Shown piece after piece: positions 26,401 through 37,684 of a DNA stretch of 64,000 bases (positions are counted from its first letter, which is position 1; every line of letters starts with the position of its first letter). The position numbers were made by a program, and so were the translations under genes. This DNA is from Scatophagus argus (lineage: Eukaryota > Chordata > Actinopteri > Scatophagidae), in assembly GCF_020382885.2 (NCBI RefSeq), contig NC_058510.1, forward strand, positions 9,420,862 to 9,484,861. Direction: 5' to 3'. A model generated the notes under the pieces. It worked only from the letters and a program-made list of their open reading frames with translations, searched no databases and was not told where the DNA came from.

Positions 26401-29152
26401 GTAGACGGATCTCTTTGCTTAAGTAAAAGTACCAAAGTGTTCCATTAAAAGTGAAAGTCATTAATTTAATCTTGAAATACTGACTCCCATTTGAGACTTG
26501 AGTAAAACTATCCAGTGTGCTTCTGCAGCACACTGCAAAATCAACCATCTGTTTTCAGCCATAGCTATCGATACATCTGGTAAAATGTGTTTCTGTGTGT
26601 TTTAATAACTGGACTTTTCAGCTGTGATTTTGTCACGGATGTTATTTAATCCCCAACAGATTTTTGACTGCCCTCGGCTGAAGTTCTCAGAGATCCCTCA
26701 GCGTCTCACCAACCTCCTCTTACCCCCTGACCCCATCGTCATCAACCACGTCATCAGGTAGATTTCCTCTTTTACGCTAAATGAACCTCGTTTAACCAGG
26801 AAGGCCTGACTCAGAAGAAAACCTGACAAGTGTGAAGAGGAGTGTCATATGGGAAAAGTTTTTATTGTGTATTTTGCCCGTGATCCCTTGTAGTGATTGA
26901 GCAGTTCTCTTTGATATCAGAACCATAGTGTATTCATGTTGGAGCACTTGTAGAAAAAAAAGCTTCATCTTAAAAAGATGTTTTATTAAAATAGACATAA
27001 AAGTTCTCTTTTTTTTCGCAGAGTGGCCTCAGGAGTTATTCATGGTCTCTTCAAGCTTTTAAATTGTTTTAATGTTTTGTTTTTCTTGAATTTTCACTAA
27101 ACCCTTGGTGCACATAAAAATCGAATCATTTTAAAATGAGAAATAAAATTTGATCAACAACTGGTGGCCCCTGTTAGACACTTCACAAACAATATGGGAG
27201 AGCAGTTGAGGTGCTGCGTGTTGAAACTCAAACTTGCTATCATTCAAAATTGTATATACTATACCAAAGAAAACAAAAATGAAAAGAAACATCCAATTAG
27301 GAGATAAGCACCGACGGACGACCTCCTCTGAAGGACTTATTGAAAGATTTCAGTCGAGGTTATGTAGTGATTTTCCTAAGCACGTCTCACTTCTGCATAA
27401 ATGAACGTTTGCTCTCTGTCAGCGTGGATCCCAACGACCAGAAGAAGACGGCCTGCTACGACATCGACGTGGAGGTGGAAGACCCCCTGAAGAGCCAGAT
27501 GAGCAGCTTCCTCCTCTCCACCGCCAACCAGCAGGAAATCGCCTCACTCGACAACAAGGTGAGATCACCGACGTGATTGTGGATTCAGCTACGCCTTTGA
27601 TGCTGGGAATCGCACGTAGGTGAAGAGCGAGCTTTCTCCAGTTCGTTACATACATTTTAACAGGAGCTCATTTGTATTGTGGTAGTTTGCTTGCAGTGGA
27701 TTTCACATCCTGTGGAAGCTTGTTACTGATATTTGACCAGGATTCTGGTCTGCCAGGCGCATTTTGGCATTTGAGCTGCCATTTTTGTCGAGACAACTTT
27801 GTTGTGTGTGTGCACTGGCAACAAGTAATGTTGAATTGTTTTTAAATATGTGGACACAGCGTTTTCTCATTCTTTCGGCTTTGGTGATTCAGTGACGATG
27901 ACATTTTACGTTTGCGTTAAGGCAGAGATACGCTCATGTCACTCATTTACTCGTCTTGCTTTGTTCACCCGAGAAGATCATCGCATTTATGCCACAATGC
28001 CGAGATGTAAAACCGTATATCGAGATGAGAAGGCTTTGTGTCCCTAAACGAGTCGTTAAATCTTCATCAGGTCACACGTCATCCTCCAGTGAACATCTGT
28101 GCTGTAAATCGCAGATGGCACAGCTGCCTGTATTGAAGGTTATGAGACCGGTGCAGTCGTCTTTTCTTCTGTTGCTCCTCCTCATGCTTGTCATTCCCTG
28201 AGGAACTGTGTGTTTGCCATTTATAAATGTTAATGGTTAAACAGAATCAATTTAATTGTGTCTATTTTGGATATTTTTATCAGAATACACTGATTCTTCT
28301 CTTGACGTGTAGTATTTTGCTGTTCCACTTTCAGATCCACGAGACCATCGAGTCCATCAACCAGCTGAAGATCCAGAGGGACTTCATGCTCAGTTTCTCC
28401 CGAGATCCCAAGGGCTACATCCAGGACTGGCTCAAATCCCAGAGCAGAGACCTTAAGGTTCAATATAACTATTTATATACAAGCTCATGTCGCTCTTTTC
28501 AGAAAAGTAACATTAAAAACAACTCGCTGCCTCGGTCATACGTTTGTTCTGAATGTGAAGGAGAGTAAAATGTAGGATGAGCATTCGTGAAAAGATGTTT
28601 TTAAACCAGCTAAGGCATTTCATTCAAACCTCAGAGCAGAGCATGAAGCTTTTCATCCCATTAGCGATCCAGAACTAAAAGCCCAAAGGTTGACTTTGAA
28701 TTCTGAAAATAATTAGGAATCCTTCTCAGACAAATGATTAATTGGTTTAAACTACTGCGTGCTGCAAATTACATGCAGTATTTTGTCCAATAAAAAAAAA
28801 AAACAGTATTCATGCTGCACATTTGTCACGTAATATTAATAATGGTTGTTATTTAGTGCTATCGTTAATGATTTCACCTTCTCCTTGGCTGCAGCTAATG
28901 ACAGATGTGGTGGGGAACCCTGAAGAGGAGAGGAGGGCGGCGTTTTACCATGAGCCCTGGTCCCAGGAGGCTGTCAGCCGCTATTTCTACTGCAAGGTGA
29001 GGAAACGCCATCTAATCAGCTTTTACACTCACCTTCCAGCAAACCTCTAATGACGTATTCGTGTTTTTTTTTCCCGCCCTCTTTTCCTTCATCGACAGAT
29101 CCAGCAGAGGAGACAGGAGCTGGAGCAGGCCTTAGCAGTGCGCAACACCTAA
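7008..29152 (+). CDS. smarcd3: smarcd3 (BAF60C), SWI/SNF subunit, 13 coding exons, 487 aa
   Basis: Coding exons: 7008-7085, 14239-14462, 19705-19747, 21550-21672, 22083-22205, 22807-22902, 25764-25865, 26145-26306, 26660-26757, 27423-27558, 28335-28457, 28895-28996, 29099-29152 (stop 29150). All junctions are GT-AG and in frame; the 487-aa product is close to human SMARCD3 (483 aa) and near-identical over long stretches (N-terminus [16 protein letters not shown]-terminus EQALAVRNT). The start matches the family N-terminus. Residues 79-93 are a polyQ run; a basic AKRRK motif follows at about 102-106; the SWIB/MDM2-type domain spans about 262-340 (exons 7-9). BAF60 proteins are accessory subunits that link BAF chromatin remodellers to transcription factors; BAF60C is known for heart and muscle roles. 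Synteny with chpf2 and abcf2 separates it from smarcd1 and smarcd2. Teleosts can carry a and b copies; I cannot say which this is. Exon 5 has a tandem acceptor and exon 11 a weak donor. Untranslated exons are not resolved. Confidence 0.96.
7141..7217 (+). repeat. GT microsatellite followed by an AGC trinucleotide run
   Basis: A GT tract (7141-7174, extending imperfectly to 7182) and an AGC tract (7195-7217) lie just inside smarcd3 intron 1. The open frame reading through them from exon 1 is intronic. Confidence 0.9.
7925..8215 (+). repeat. AT-rich teleost interspersed repeat (copy 2)
   Basis: It starts with ggcaactaacaattatttca, contains agctcaaggtgacatcctaa and acagcaaatcctcaaac, and ends with gattaacctatagtttcagc. 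It is the best preserved of the four copies and sits in smarcd3 intron 1. Confidence 0.65.
8245..8345 (+). repeat. degenerate repeat, first of two local copies
   Basis: A 25-bp core (8245-8269) recurs with one change at 8756-8780, and both copies are followed some 70 or fewer bases later by gacgttg and ttca. The content resembles a fish repeat containing gagagatgacatg-like motifs. Confidence 0.45.
8756..8835 (+). repeat. degenerate repeat, second of two local copies
   Basis: This is the partner of 8245-8345, about 510 bp downstream in the same orientation in smarcd3 intron 1. Confidence 0.45.
9850..9876 (+). repeat. GT microsatellite
   Basis: Uninterrupted GT dinucleotides in smarcd3 intron 1. 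Confidence 0.9.
10885..11050 (+). repeat. AT-rich teleost interspersed repeat (copy 3, partial)
   Basis: It carries the middle of the family (cccagagcttaaggcaaaat, then tgctttgtctgatcagcagt and ccagaacg) but has lost much of the end. Located in smarcd3 intron 1. Confidence 0.5.
11100..11450 (+). repeat. degraded repeat segment, possible transposon fragment
   Basis: 11108-11143 contains the ctttggacaacacaacagtg...ctgccaaatga tail pattern frequent at the ends of fish SINEs. 11210-11440 contains phrases such as agattctcaatcaggttggg and gacattcctgag, which I associate with a fish DNA-transposon family. Open frames here are short and broken. Assignment is weak. Confidence 0.35.
13399..13424 (+). 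repeat. GT/GC alternating purine-pyrimidine tract
   Basis: GT dinucleotides pass directly into GC dinucleotides, a continuous alternating tract in smarcd3 intron 1. Confidence 0.9.
14395..14439 (+). repeat. CAG/CAA repeat encoding polyglutamine in smarcd3 exon 2
   Basis: Fifteen consecutive glutamine codons (13 CAG and 2 CAA) encode residues 79-93, preceded by Gln-Gln-Val. Human SMARCD3 has a looser Gln/Ser/Pro-rich stretch at this position, so the pure run is an expansion in this lineage. The CAA interruptions reduce the chance of further slippage. Confidence 0.95.
15775..15806 (+). repeat. CA microsatellite
   Basis: CA dinucleotide tract with one interruption in smarcd3 intron 2. Confidence 0.9.
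18290..18770 (+). repeat. teleost interspersed repeat with internal inverted symmetry
   Basis: The left half contains acattttgggaaatgcactt, gagagtcagatgagaagctc and gttagcctagcttagcaca. The right half contains gctaagctagg, gctgactgtctcgctat and cctctcatctcactctc, which partly mirror the left. This resembles a foldback-like fish repeat in smarcd3 intron 2. Confidence 0.5.
19400..19576 (+). repeat. paired GT and CA microsatellites
   Basis: A GT tract (19400-19424) and a CA tract (19545-19576) are complementary and about 120 bp apart, so they could fold as a long hairpin just upstream of smarcd3 exon 3. Confidence 0.85.
23140..23295 (-). mobile_element. 5' part of a tRNA-headed teleost SINE-like repeat
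   Basis: On the minus strand it starts gcggcacagttgtgcagtgg, has an A-box-like tggttagctctg and the B-box-like ggtttgaatcc (23226-23236), then the tggagtttgcatgttctccc segment that recurs in many fish sequences. Family assignment is from memory; a masking search would name it. It lies in the smarcd3 intron between exons 6 and 7. Confidence 0.65.
23365..23455 (+). repeat. teleost repeat with a duplicated caactttattgtcaattc unit
   Basis: agtcaactttattgtcaatt occurs twice about 25 bp apart, followed by ctgccatataggcagcatgc, a pattern I associate with ends of fish retroelements. Non-coding, in the smarcd3 intron between exons 6 and 7. Confidence 0.45.
24890..25310 (+). repeat. teleost interspersed repeat rich in gctaaca motifs
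   Basis: It has repeated agcatgctaaca/gcatgtt motifs (24950-25060), then cattagttttaacacgtatt and tggtcacaaagtattg. After a gap comes the separate motif cttcagtctgggccaaagtg (25266-25285). The order matches a repeat commonly seen in fish introns. Non-coding. Confidence 0.5.
26395..26510 (+). repeat. fragment of the aagtaaaagta teleost repeat
   Basis: The segment reads through ttgcttaagtaaaagtacc and aaaagtgaaagtcatt and ends near cttgagtaaaac. It appears to be a piece of the family seen at 3055-3265, in the smarcd3 intron after exon 8. Confidence 0.45.
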
Positions 29153-29278
29153 GCCGAGACCCGCTTGAATCTGTGCATCTGACGTCAGAGCTGTTTGTGT
29201 GTGTGTGTGTTTGGATGTGTGTGAGGCCATCGTGGTGAAACCTCAGAGCTCTAAAAATGTCGGTAACCAAAAAAAAAA

Positions 29279-29284
29279 AATAAA
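29279..29284 (+). terminator. proximal candidate poly(A) signal of smarcd3
   Basis: AATAAA lies about 127 nt after the smarcd3 stop codon, at the end of an A-rich run. A second canonical signal at 31812-31817 could give a 3' UTR of about 2.7 kb. Sequence alone does not decide which is used. Confidence 0.4.
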
Positions 29285-29796
29285 GAAAAGCCTTTGTCTG
29301 GGTCGGCCGCCAATCACAGAGGTTTTTTTTTTTCCGATGTTTTGAAATGGCGGAGGTGGTTTTTCCCCTCACGTGTTGAAGCCAGCCCTCGATGCACATA
29401 TGCGGACACAAAGCTGCATATCTGTCCCTGTTTTTGTGCAGGACCGTGAGGACATCCCCATTAACTGCATGTATTAACCCCCCACCACCACCCCCTCCCA
29501 CCAGAGGTCAAGCCCTCAGACCACAGGCATCCTCAGACTTACTGCCTGATAAACACAACCTCCTCTTCCATCTTCCACTCTCTGCTTTTTGTAAATATGT
29601 CACAGATACGTCAAGAGAAAAGAATTCTCTGAATCGGATGCCCACACACTGCATTGTTTTTGGATCCCGATCTTCGAGAGTTCGCTGCGGTGACCGACAG
29701 AAATGTAACATGATGTAACCCCGTGTCACAGTGGATCCTCGCAGAGCTTTGGATGGGACTTCACTTTTTATGTTTTCCAGCTCTTTTTGAAACGTT

Positions 29797-29819
29797 TGTG
29801 TGTGTGTGTGTGTGTGTGT
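29797..29819 (+). repeat. GT microsatellite in the smarcd3 3' region
   Basis: Uninterrupted GT dinucleotides, within the 3' UTR if the distal poly(A) signal is used. Confidence 0.9.
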
Positions 29820-31811
29820 TTTCATCTGTACTCTGGAGGAGTGTGTTTTCGAAAGATTGATTAACTACACCAGCAAAGTTGAGATTACAGTGTGATACGT
29901 TGGGTTGGATTTCGTTCATTTGCAGGTTTTGTTGTTTTTTGCTTCTTTTTTTTTTGAGGGAATTAATTGGAAAACCCCCAGTGTGTCTCGCCAGTAAAGT
30001 CTTTTTACTGTAACTCCTACAACAGTATTAGTTACATGAATTAAAGTATTATCACATTAACAGCTCTGTGTCTGTATAGCAACAAAAGGAGTCTCGCTGA
30101 AGGAGAAACAAGTATTCTTGTATTATTAATAGCTTTTATCTTCCCTTAATCATAGCAAAATGGCAAATACATGTTGGTCGACTGTTTCTTTCGTCAAAGT
30201 CACTCACTGCCTCTGATTTGTGTGCTATTTTGCCAGTTAATGTCTTGAAGGTGTTACCAAAGGTTGCAACATAAAGAAGAGAAAAATGATCACTGAAAAA
30301 GAAGTGGGCAAAGTATTCCTCACCTGGGTTTATCGCAACTTTCCGAAAGATGTCTCAGCAAATCTGAGCAACTCGGGTTGCTGCAGAGAGAATTTACTCC
30401 CAGATGTTTGTAGCCAATTAGACCTCACGGTTTTGTAAACAAACCCTAAAACCGCTATTGCTACAGTCGAACCCTTAAATCCAGGTGTGGAGAATCGTGT
30501 CCTTTTCTTCACTTTTTATGTTACATGAAGAAGAAAAATGAAGTTTTTTTTTTCTTTTCTAGAGATGTGAATGTAAATATGTTTTTGTCTGCTAAGAGGG
30601 CCATCTGTACAGTATGTGACAGACTATCTGTGTTTGTTTTGGGGTGAATTTGGGGGAGGCGGGAGGGGGGTGGGCGGGCTGAGTTTCATGGTGCATTATG
30701 GGAGCTCCATGAGTTTTGAATTAGTAGGGCAGGAATGTTAGTGTTCCTCAGTGTACTATCTTGGGTTGGGGTGGTTTATTTTAGGTCCATCCCGTAACTG
30801 TCGTGGGAGCTGGAAGCTGCAAGAAAGACCTCCCTCGCTTTCAGTCTCAGTAGCTGTAACACACAAGATATAATCTGCACCGATTTCCTTGAACACTTTT
30901 TTTTTAATGACACTTGACTTGTATGTATATATTGTAATGTCAGATGGAGGATTTTTTTTTTCTCAGCAGTCAGTTTCTAGCTGGAACCTTTTTCCGGGTT
31001 TCTTTGCACTGTGCTGTAATCCTTTGTCGGGACTCTCTTCGTCGTGGGTGAGACCCCATTTTTATTATCCCAGCATACAGAGAGAAAAGAAAAACAAAAA
31101 GACAGATTGGACGATTTCACGATGACCTATGCATGCTCCATGGACGTTAATTAAAACATCTGACGAGACAGTGTGTAAATATAAAAAGCTGGCATAGCAG
31201 TCTGTGTGACGAGCAGAAAGACTTGTTGAAATGCCTTCTGGAAACTCTTTTGCCAAAAATGATATGCCCTACCAGCAACTAACTGTAGGTGTTTTTTTTT
31301 TCTGAACTGTGTTTTTGTTACTAAGTTATATTAAAAAGCACTCATTAGAGGAGAAACAGTAGTCATTGGTAGTATCTTAGTCCTGTGTCTGACCTGGAGT
31401 GATTTGTCTTTGTATGGCCAGGGCTTTCACATTGTTGTCAAACAGTCACTGATTCACTAGCACCCTCTTGTGGAGGAAACTAGAAGCTACAACTCCTGGG
31501 TGACCTCAGCGTTGAGCACCACAGTTATCAGAATACCTGACAAAATGTTAACAGACTACTGTGTCTTCTGTTTCTAATACCCTGACATACTGTTGACATG
31601 TTTGTCCCACTCCCTGCATGTGTTTGTGAAGAGTGGGATCTGCTCTTTCTCTCTGTTTACACTGTTGTCAGAGCGTCACCGACAGGGAGGTAATAGTATA
31701 CATAATACTGTGTATCTGTTAGAGCAAACTCGTTTGGTGATCCTACAAAAAAAAAAAAGAAAGAAAGAAAAAGGGAAAACAGCTGTGATATTGCGAGACA
31801 GTCTGGATGTA

Positions 31812-31817
31812 AATAAA
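31812..31817 (+). terminator. distal candidate poly(A) signal of smarcd3
   Basis: AATAAA about 2.66 kb after the smarcd3 stop. The intervening sequence is T-rich with no competing gene, as in long fish 3' UTRs. The alternative is the proximal signal at 29279. Confidence 0.35.
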
Positions 31818-33702
31818 GAAGCGCTTGCCAAAGTTTGTAAATTCCATCATATCTGAAGAGTCTTTTTTTTCCACCTTTTATACCACAATATATCAAAGTG
31901 TGGGGACCTTTTTGTGCACATAATAGATCATAGATCACAGGTTCCCTATGTAGGTAAATGATGTCATTTTGTTTTGTGCTTTGCTGCAAAAATTTACATA
32001 TTAATGTGCTGCATCTTAAAGCTACATAACTTCTAAGTGGATTACAGGGCAATGCTCATACATCGTAAAATAAAAAAAATTCAAATCAATGTGAGGATAT
32101 TTTTTCAATATTTTTATACTGATTTTTCTACTCATTCCTAAATCTGCAAACTGGAGATGTCTCCCTTCAGTGTGTGATGTTTCCGACATGCTGCAGTTTG
32201 TAGACAAAGAGAGACCATGTAAAATTTTAGTTCATAATAAGGCTTGAATATTACGTAGTTTAGCGCAATTTTTATTTTGAAAGTTAAGAGTCAGTGATGT
32301 GGTACATATCAACAGCAAATGTCACTGGGAGTGTAAAAGAATTACTTCGATCTTTTACGTAAATAAAATAAGACAAAATTAGTCTGTAAAAATGAGCAAA
32401 AGTCCTGGCTTCAAAATCCTACTTAATTACATTAATATTATCCCCTATCACGGATCATTATCCTGATCTGTATATGAACTTAAACTTCATATAAAAAAAA
32501 AAAACATGCTGTGACTTTAATGGACAGTAATTTTCAGGCATAATGCACCATTTGATAGTGAAATTTTCAAACACAGCAGAACTCTGTCATCAAATGAATC
32601 AAATAAACTCTGCTTTAGCTGTGGGTGTCTGAAAATGCGATGTCCAATTATCTAAATAATTGTGCAGCCTTGTGAAATTACCTTTCACATTTTTTATGCT
32701 CAGGCTCATTTTTTCTGGGTTAAATTTCCTGCTTGAGCGAGGCGTTCCCCAGAGGTGGCAGACAGGCATTTTATTGTTCACTGACCTCACCACAAGGAAG
32801 CAGGTGGAGGCCTTTCCACAGCGTACTGCAGTAGTGCTGTGGTGCTAACACCAGCCCCACTCCCTCCTCAGAAAGACCCTCTTTCACTCCGCTGCTCCAC
32901 TATTCTCCCCAGCGAATGGAGAAGTTTTATGGGGGTGGGGGTGGGGGTGGGGGGTTAGTGGGCCTCAGCTCGATCGTCTCGCCCCTTTACCGAGGAAGAG
33001 GAGGAGGAGGAGGGAGAGGAGGCTATGTGAAGTAAGCCCATTCAGTGAGTTCAAGCTTCTTGCTGTGAAGGTTAACCACCCACGCCACGGCAGACCATGG
33101 CCAGGGATAGACACAACCCTCCCTCTGGGCAATGGGTTCACGTCTCTCCCCAAAGACATATGTGTACAGAAAACTTGCCAAAACTCAGGGAGGCCTGGGC
33201 CGGGGAGGAGAATTACTGACTTGATGTGAGGAGACGAGGCAGGGCAGGCTGCTTCGGGAACAAACTGTTCACTGCCTCCAGGCACTGCAGTAAAGCTTTT
33301 GGGTAAACCAGAAAGACGACAAGATGTCTTATTCTGAGAATGAGCACGCCATCACCACTGATTTTTCTGCGATACTGCCCTTTCTTCAGCTCTGCCAAGC
33401 AGATGACAAATACCTCCAGGAGTAACTGTTCAAGCATGCTGCATACAGATCCTACAAACAGTTGTTTGTTTTCTTTTGTCTAATGAGACCGAAACAAGCA
33501 TTTTTACACTGAAATGAAGAAACAACTCTGAGCAGAAATATCACTCTTTAATATGTCTTAAAAAAGAACAGATATTAAAGAAAAGGCAGCCAGCGGCTTC
33601 AGTTTGTTTCCAGTACTATTTTAAACGTCTTCATCTTCACAAAGAAGACGTATGGCTCAAATTTTTACTCAATTAATCATTAACAACGAAGGCCTTTGTG
33701 CA

Positions 33703-33708
33703 TTTATT
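33703..33708 (-). terminator. candidate poly(A) signal of chpf2
   Basis: TTTATT on the plus strand reads AATAAA on the minus strand, about 470 nt past the chpf2 stop codon. It is the nearest canonical signal I noticed downstream; usage is inferred. Confidence 0.4.
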
Positions 33709-34178
33709 ATTTCAAGACAAAACCTCCTACATTTTTTTTTTTTTTTTGTAAATTGGAGGATAAATAGTCTTGCTCAACTCCTGTGAAAATACATTAATGG
33801 CAGAATACAGATAGATCGGATTCAGGGAGCTGTGTGAGAAGACACCTCCATGACTCATAATTCGTCTAGACATGACAGACTCAAAGTTATAACCCCATAA
33901 GCCAGATGTATTCATAAATACCGAGCAGAGAGATTTTCAGCTGGAGAACACAACTAGGAACTTATGCATCAGCAGATGTTTGTTTGGCCAAAGGGTCCAT
34001 GAGTGATACAGTGCTATTGTTCAACTGATCTGGTCTTTTTTTCTGCCACACACAAAGGTGAGAATTTCCATGTGTGAATAATAAAGGTACCATATTACAA
34101 TTCACATTATTCTGCATGAGTGTCCTGTAGTCCAGGCAGTGTGTTTGAGGCCCCAACACTCTCAAGAAGTCCAGACCT

Positions 34179-37100
34179 CTAGGTGCTGTTGGCCTGCTCT
34201 TGTTCAAAAAGAGCCATGGCGAGATGCGAGCGTGACCCCAGACCCTCCAAGTTGCTGAGGACACAACGGTGATAGATATCCTCACTGAATCGCGGGTTGC
34301 ATGTTCGCCGCACATATTTCTGAATCAGCGCTGGCTCTACAGCTCTGAACACGTGTAGCCCCGAGTAACGGACAAATATGTCATACACGTCCATGCTTTC
34401 CAGCAGCTCCTCGTTGTCCAAGATGTCAGCAGCCATCTTGGTCCGTGCGGCCATGTAGTCGGCATTGTAAAAGCAAGCCTCGTCAAAGACGTGGCGGTCA
34501 AAGTGTCCGTCTCGCAGTGACTCTGAAGCGAAGGAGGAGGAGGCCGCAGAGGGCTGCTGGTCACGATAGAGGACGGCAGGACTGTACTCTTGGAAGTGGA
34601 TGGGGAAGAAGACCTGCCAGTTGCTGATTGCGTTCATTCTGCAGCGGTTCAGGAAGTCAGCATTGACCTCGGTCCACACGCTGGCCAGGAAAAACAGCGT
34701 ATCAACTGGATGCTTCTTAGAGATAATGTCCATCAGCTTGACCTGCGAGGGCACCTCTGTCTTCACGCTGATCCAGGGAATCTTCACATCCCCATAGCGC
34801 TTCTCCACCTCCCCAATCATGGCCTTAATGCCAGCAAACACATCAGTCTGACTGACTCGCTGCGCGTCAAATGGATCATAGATGAACAGGAATGTGAGTA
34901 AAACATTGTCATGGGTGTCCAAAGTGTTCATCACATACATGTCGAGGAAGTTACTAACATAGTCCTGATCCTGGGCAGTGACAGGTAGGATGACCTGCAC
35001 CCGTGTTGCCTCCGTCACATAGGGCATGGGGATAATCTCAACGGCGCTTAGAGGTCGCAGTAAGTTTACCCGTTTGGCAATGACTTGACTGTGGTCTTTC
35101 TGGGTATAGGCCTCCAGCGCAAGGTCCAACACATACTCCATACCACGCGTGGGATCAAAGCGGCGGTAACCGTTAAGCAGACGACGCTTGCGGAAGCGCA
35201 GCTGGGGCTGGTAGCGTTCATTAAGACGTTCCACCGCAATCTCCAGAACTGCGTTTACATCAGCGCGGTCGGCCCCTCTCATCTCACACTTGGGGGAGTT
35301 GTCAATGCACGAATATACATGCTCTTCAGTGAAATACTCCCAGTTTATAACCTCAAAACGGGTTCTCGGCTTGAAGGGAGGGTTGATTCCAATAGGCCAC
35401 GTGACTCCAGCCTTACCCTCAGGTGTCAGGTCACTTAGGTTGTTTATCTGCATCTGATGAGTACAAGGAAAATGATGTCAAAATTCAAAACAAAGCTCAC
35501 AAGGAAGACACACTCTAAGCTGTGGTGACATATCTGATTGCTATGTGGTATAGGGTTTATTTCAAGTTAAGTCAAAACACTGCTAATGAACTGTCATTAG
35601 CAGCTACTCTAATTACATAACAAGGCTTCTTAGGCAGATCATACTCAAGAGATGATGACGCTGGAATGTAACACTTCATGCCCAAACAGACTACCAACCT
35701 CTCGTCTTGGCTTTCTGACATGTTTAAATATTGTATCAGTCAGGAATTTCTGCCTTGGCTCAAAAATGTGGGTGTGTTGGAGAGCAGAACAAACAGTATA
35801 CATTCACACAGAGCTCCATCATCACTGAAGCAGCCCATCTGATGCATTCCCTTCAGATATGAGTCACACAAACAAACTAATAGTGGTGTCAGTGTTACAA
35901 ACCTGCAGCTGTTGAATCTGTTGGTAAGTCCATTCCAACTCAATCTGGCTGAAGCGTTTGTGCAGACGGTACATGAGATTTGGGTCCGATATAGGGTGGA
36001 CTGTGAAGGCATTTTTAAACTGCATGCTATCTTCACGCTCTGGATCTGCATTTTTCCCGAGCTCAAAGTAACGATAGGTCATATCCTGGAAGCCACACAA
36101 GGAGACAAGGAGGAAAAAAAAAACAATGTTAGTGTGGCTGCTGTTCTGTCGATGAAACGGTGTCAAATGTGAATTTCATTTGTTCCTTTTTACCTGATGC
36201 ACCTCCACACAGCTGAGACCAAGGTAGTCAATAATGCAGCGGCCCAGCCACTCATCAGGTCTCACACTGAGGATGTCATTACGGCAAGTGTCAAGATGGG
36301 GTTGCAGACGGGCCAGCAGACTGCGAGACAGGAGATAGCCATAGCCCCCGTGGCAGTAGCGTGCCTTCTCCTCTCCACCGATAAACTCCTCCGCCCTGCC
36401 CATATACAGATCCTGACCTGCACTGAGGTGGCCCACCAGCTCTGACAGACGGTCAGCTTGCATGTAAGTGTCATCCTGGGCTAAGAGGAACCAGTCATAG
36501 TCTGAGCCATAGTGCTGATGGAGGTGGCGCACTGTCTCGTACATGAGCCACACTGGACGATCATCACCGTGCGCAACCACAGTCATGCCGTGGGGCACCT
36601 TTGGGCTGCGTAGGCCCGTGAAGAAGAAGGTGCGGTGGAAGTGGTGGGCAACTGTGCGATTCACCGCCACGGCCAGCGTGTTGAGGGTGGCCCGTGAAGT
36701 CAATACACCCACCAGCAGTCGCTCTCTGATGCCCAGTTCAGTGTGAATATATCGAGTTCTGGAGAGGTGGACAGGTAAAGATAAATGGAAGGACAAAAAC
36801 AGAAGACATCAAAACACAAACAAAAATGTGATCATTTCTCCTATGAGTCAACGTTTTTCCAGGATAAGAAATGTAGACTTCAAAAGTTCTGGAATTGCAT
36901 ATAAATATACCAACATGAAAAGATCAGATAAAAACCTATGTGTGAAGCTTTTTACTGCAGACGATTAACTCCATGATTTGAAATAAGCCACGAAAAAGAG
37001 GATGAAACCTGTTGATCAACAGGTCTGCTTTTCACATCTGAGCTTCTGTATGTCTGTTCGAAAGAGTGACTGATATAATCTCTAGCCTAAATGCCACATA

Positions 37101-37684
37101 TACTGTACTGTGCACTTACCGTATTGCAGAAGAGATTTAAATGTAAGGGTATTACATAGAAAATTAGCAAATTTAGGTCCTCTTGATTTGAATTGTCTCC
37201 AGTTTCTCAGAACAAGTCCAGGAAAACATGAAATAATGTGACATGGTGCTTCTTTTACAAATCTGTCTGCATATCTACAGACATATCTCGCAGAAAGCCC
37301 CTCCCTTACCACTGGCACTGACTTTACACAGAATTAATTAGATCATCTACCTTACATGATATGGAGAGGATTCATTTTGGTGTTTTGAGAAATACAAGAC
37401 TTCCATACTCACCTAAGGACTTTCTTGTGAGGCTTGTTTGGGTCCTTGTGATAGGGCACAATACGTGGCTGAAAGTCTTCATCTCCAGCTCCGTCCCTAG
37501 AGTCTCTCTGGGTGTCTCCTCTGCCCAGGAAAAGCCTTCCATTGACCAGTTCATCCCTACAGGACTCATCGGCATCCCCTTGTGTCCAGGACACCATCAA
37601 AAGGCTAAGACTACATCCCAAGGACAGCCCGAGGATAAGGGGTAAAGCAGGCCTGAACACGGCCAAAAAGGAGGAAAGTCGCAT
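34179..37684 (-). CDS. chpf2: chpf2, chondroitin polymerizing factor 2, 4 coding exons, 764 aa
   Basis: Coding exons on the minus strand: 37684-37413, 36758-36194, 36085-35903, 35453-34179 (stop 34181-34179). The last exon is a 424-codon open frame. The N-terminus MRLSSFLAVFRPALPLILG closely matches human CHPF2 (772 aa), and the C-terminus LFEQEQANST is the family ending. A short cytoplasmic tail is followed by a signal-anchor at about residues 13-33, giving a type II Golgi protein. The N-terminal glycosyltransferase-like domain contains QDDTY at 185-189 (DxD-like); possible N-glycosylation sites are NRT (124) and NLS (345). CHPF2 belongs to the chondroitin synthase family, which builds the GlcA/GalNAc backbone of chondroitin sulfate; it acts with the synthases and is reported to have glucuronyltransferase activity. 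The gene is head to head with abcf2, as in human. A 5' UTR intron is possible (acceptor-like site just upstream of the ATG) but not shown. Confidence 0.96.

Larger units (their letters stand above)
29153..34178. other. interval between the convergent smarcd3 and chpf2 genes
   Basis: It holds the 3' untranslated regions of both genes (signals at 29279, 31812 and, on the minus strand, 33703), a G-rich tract at 30652-30678, a GGGGGT array at 32931-32954 and a distinctly GC-richer block at 32965-33440. No coding exon is supported. Confidence 0.6.

Noticed and set aside
29016..29501. 161-residue minus-strand open frame with a poly-Gly start
   Set aside because: It is antisense to the last smarcd3 exon and depends on repeats (Gly and His-Thr runs).
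32965..33437. Overlapping minus-strand open frames of 106 and 74 residues
   Set aside because: They lie in a GC-richer block and have no homology I recognise; a regulatory element is more likely.
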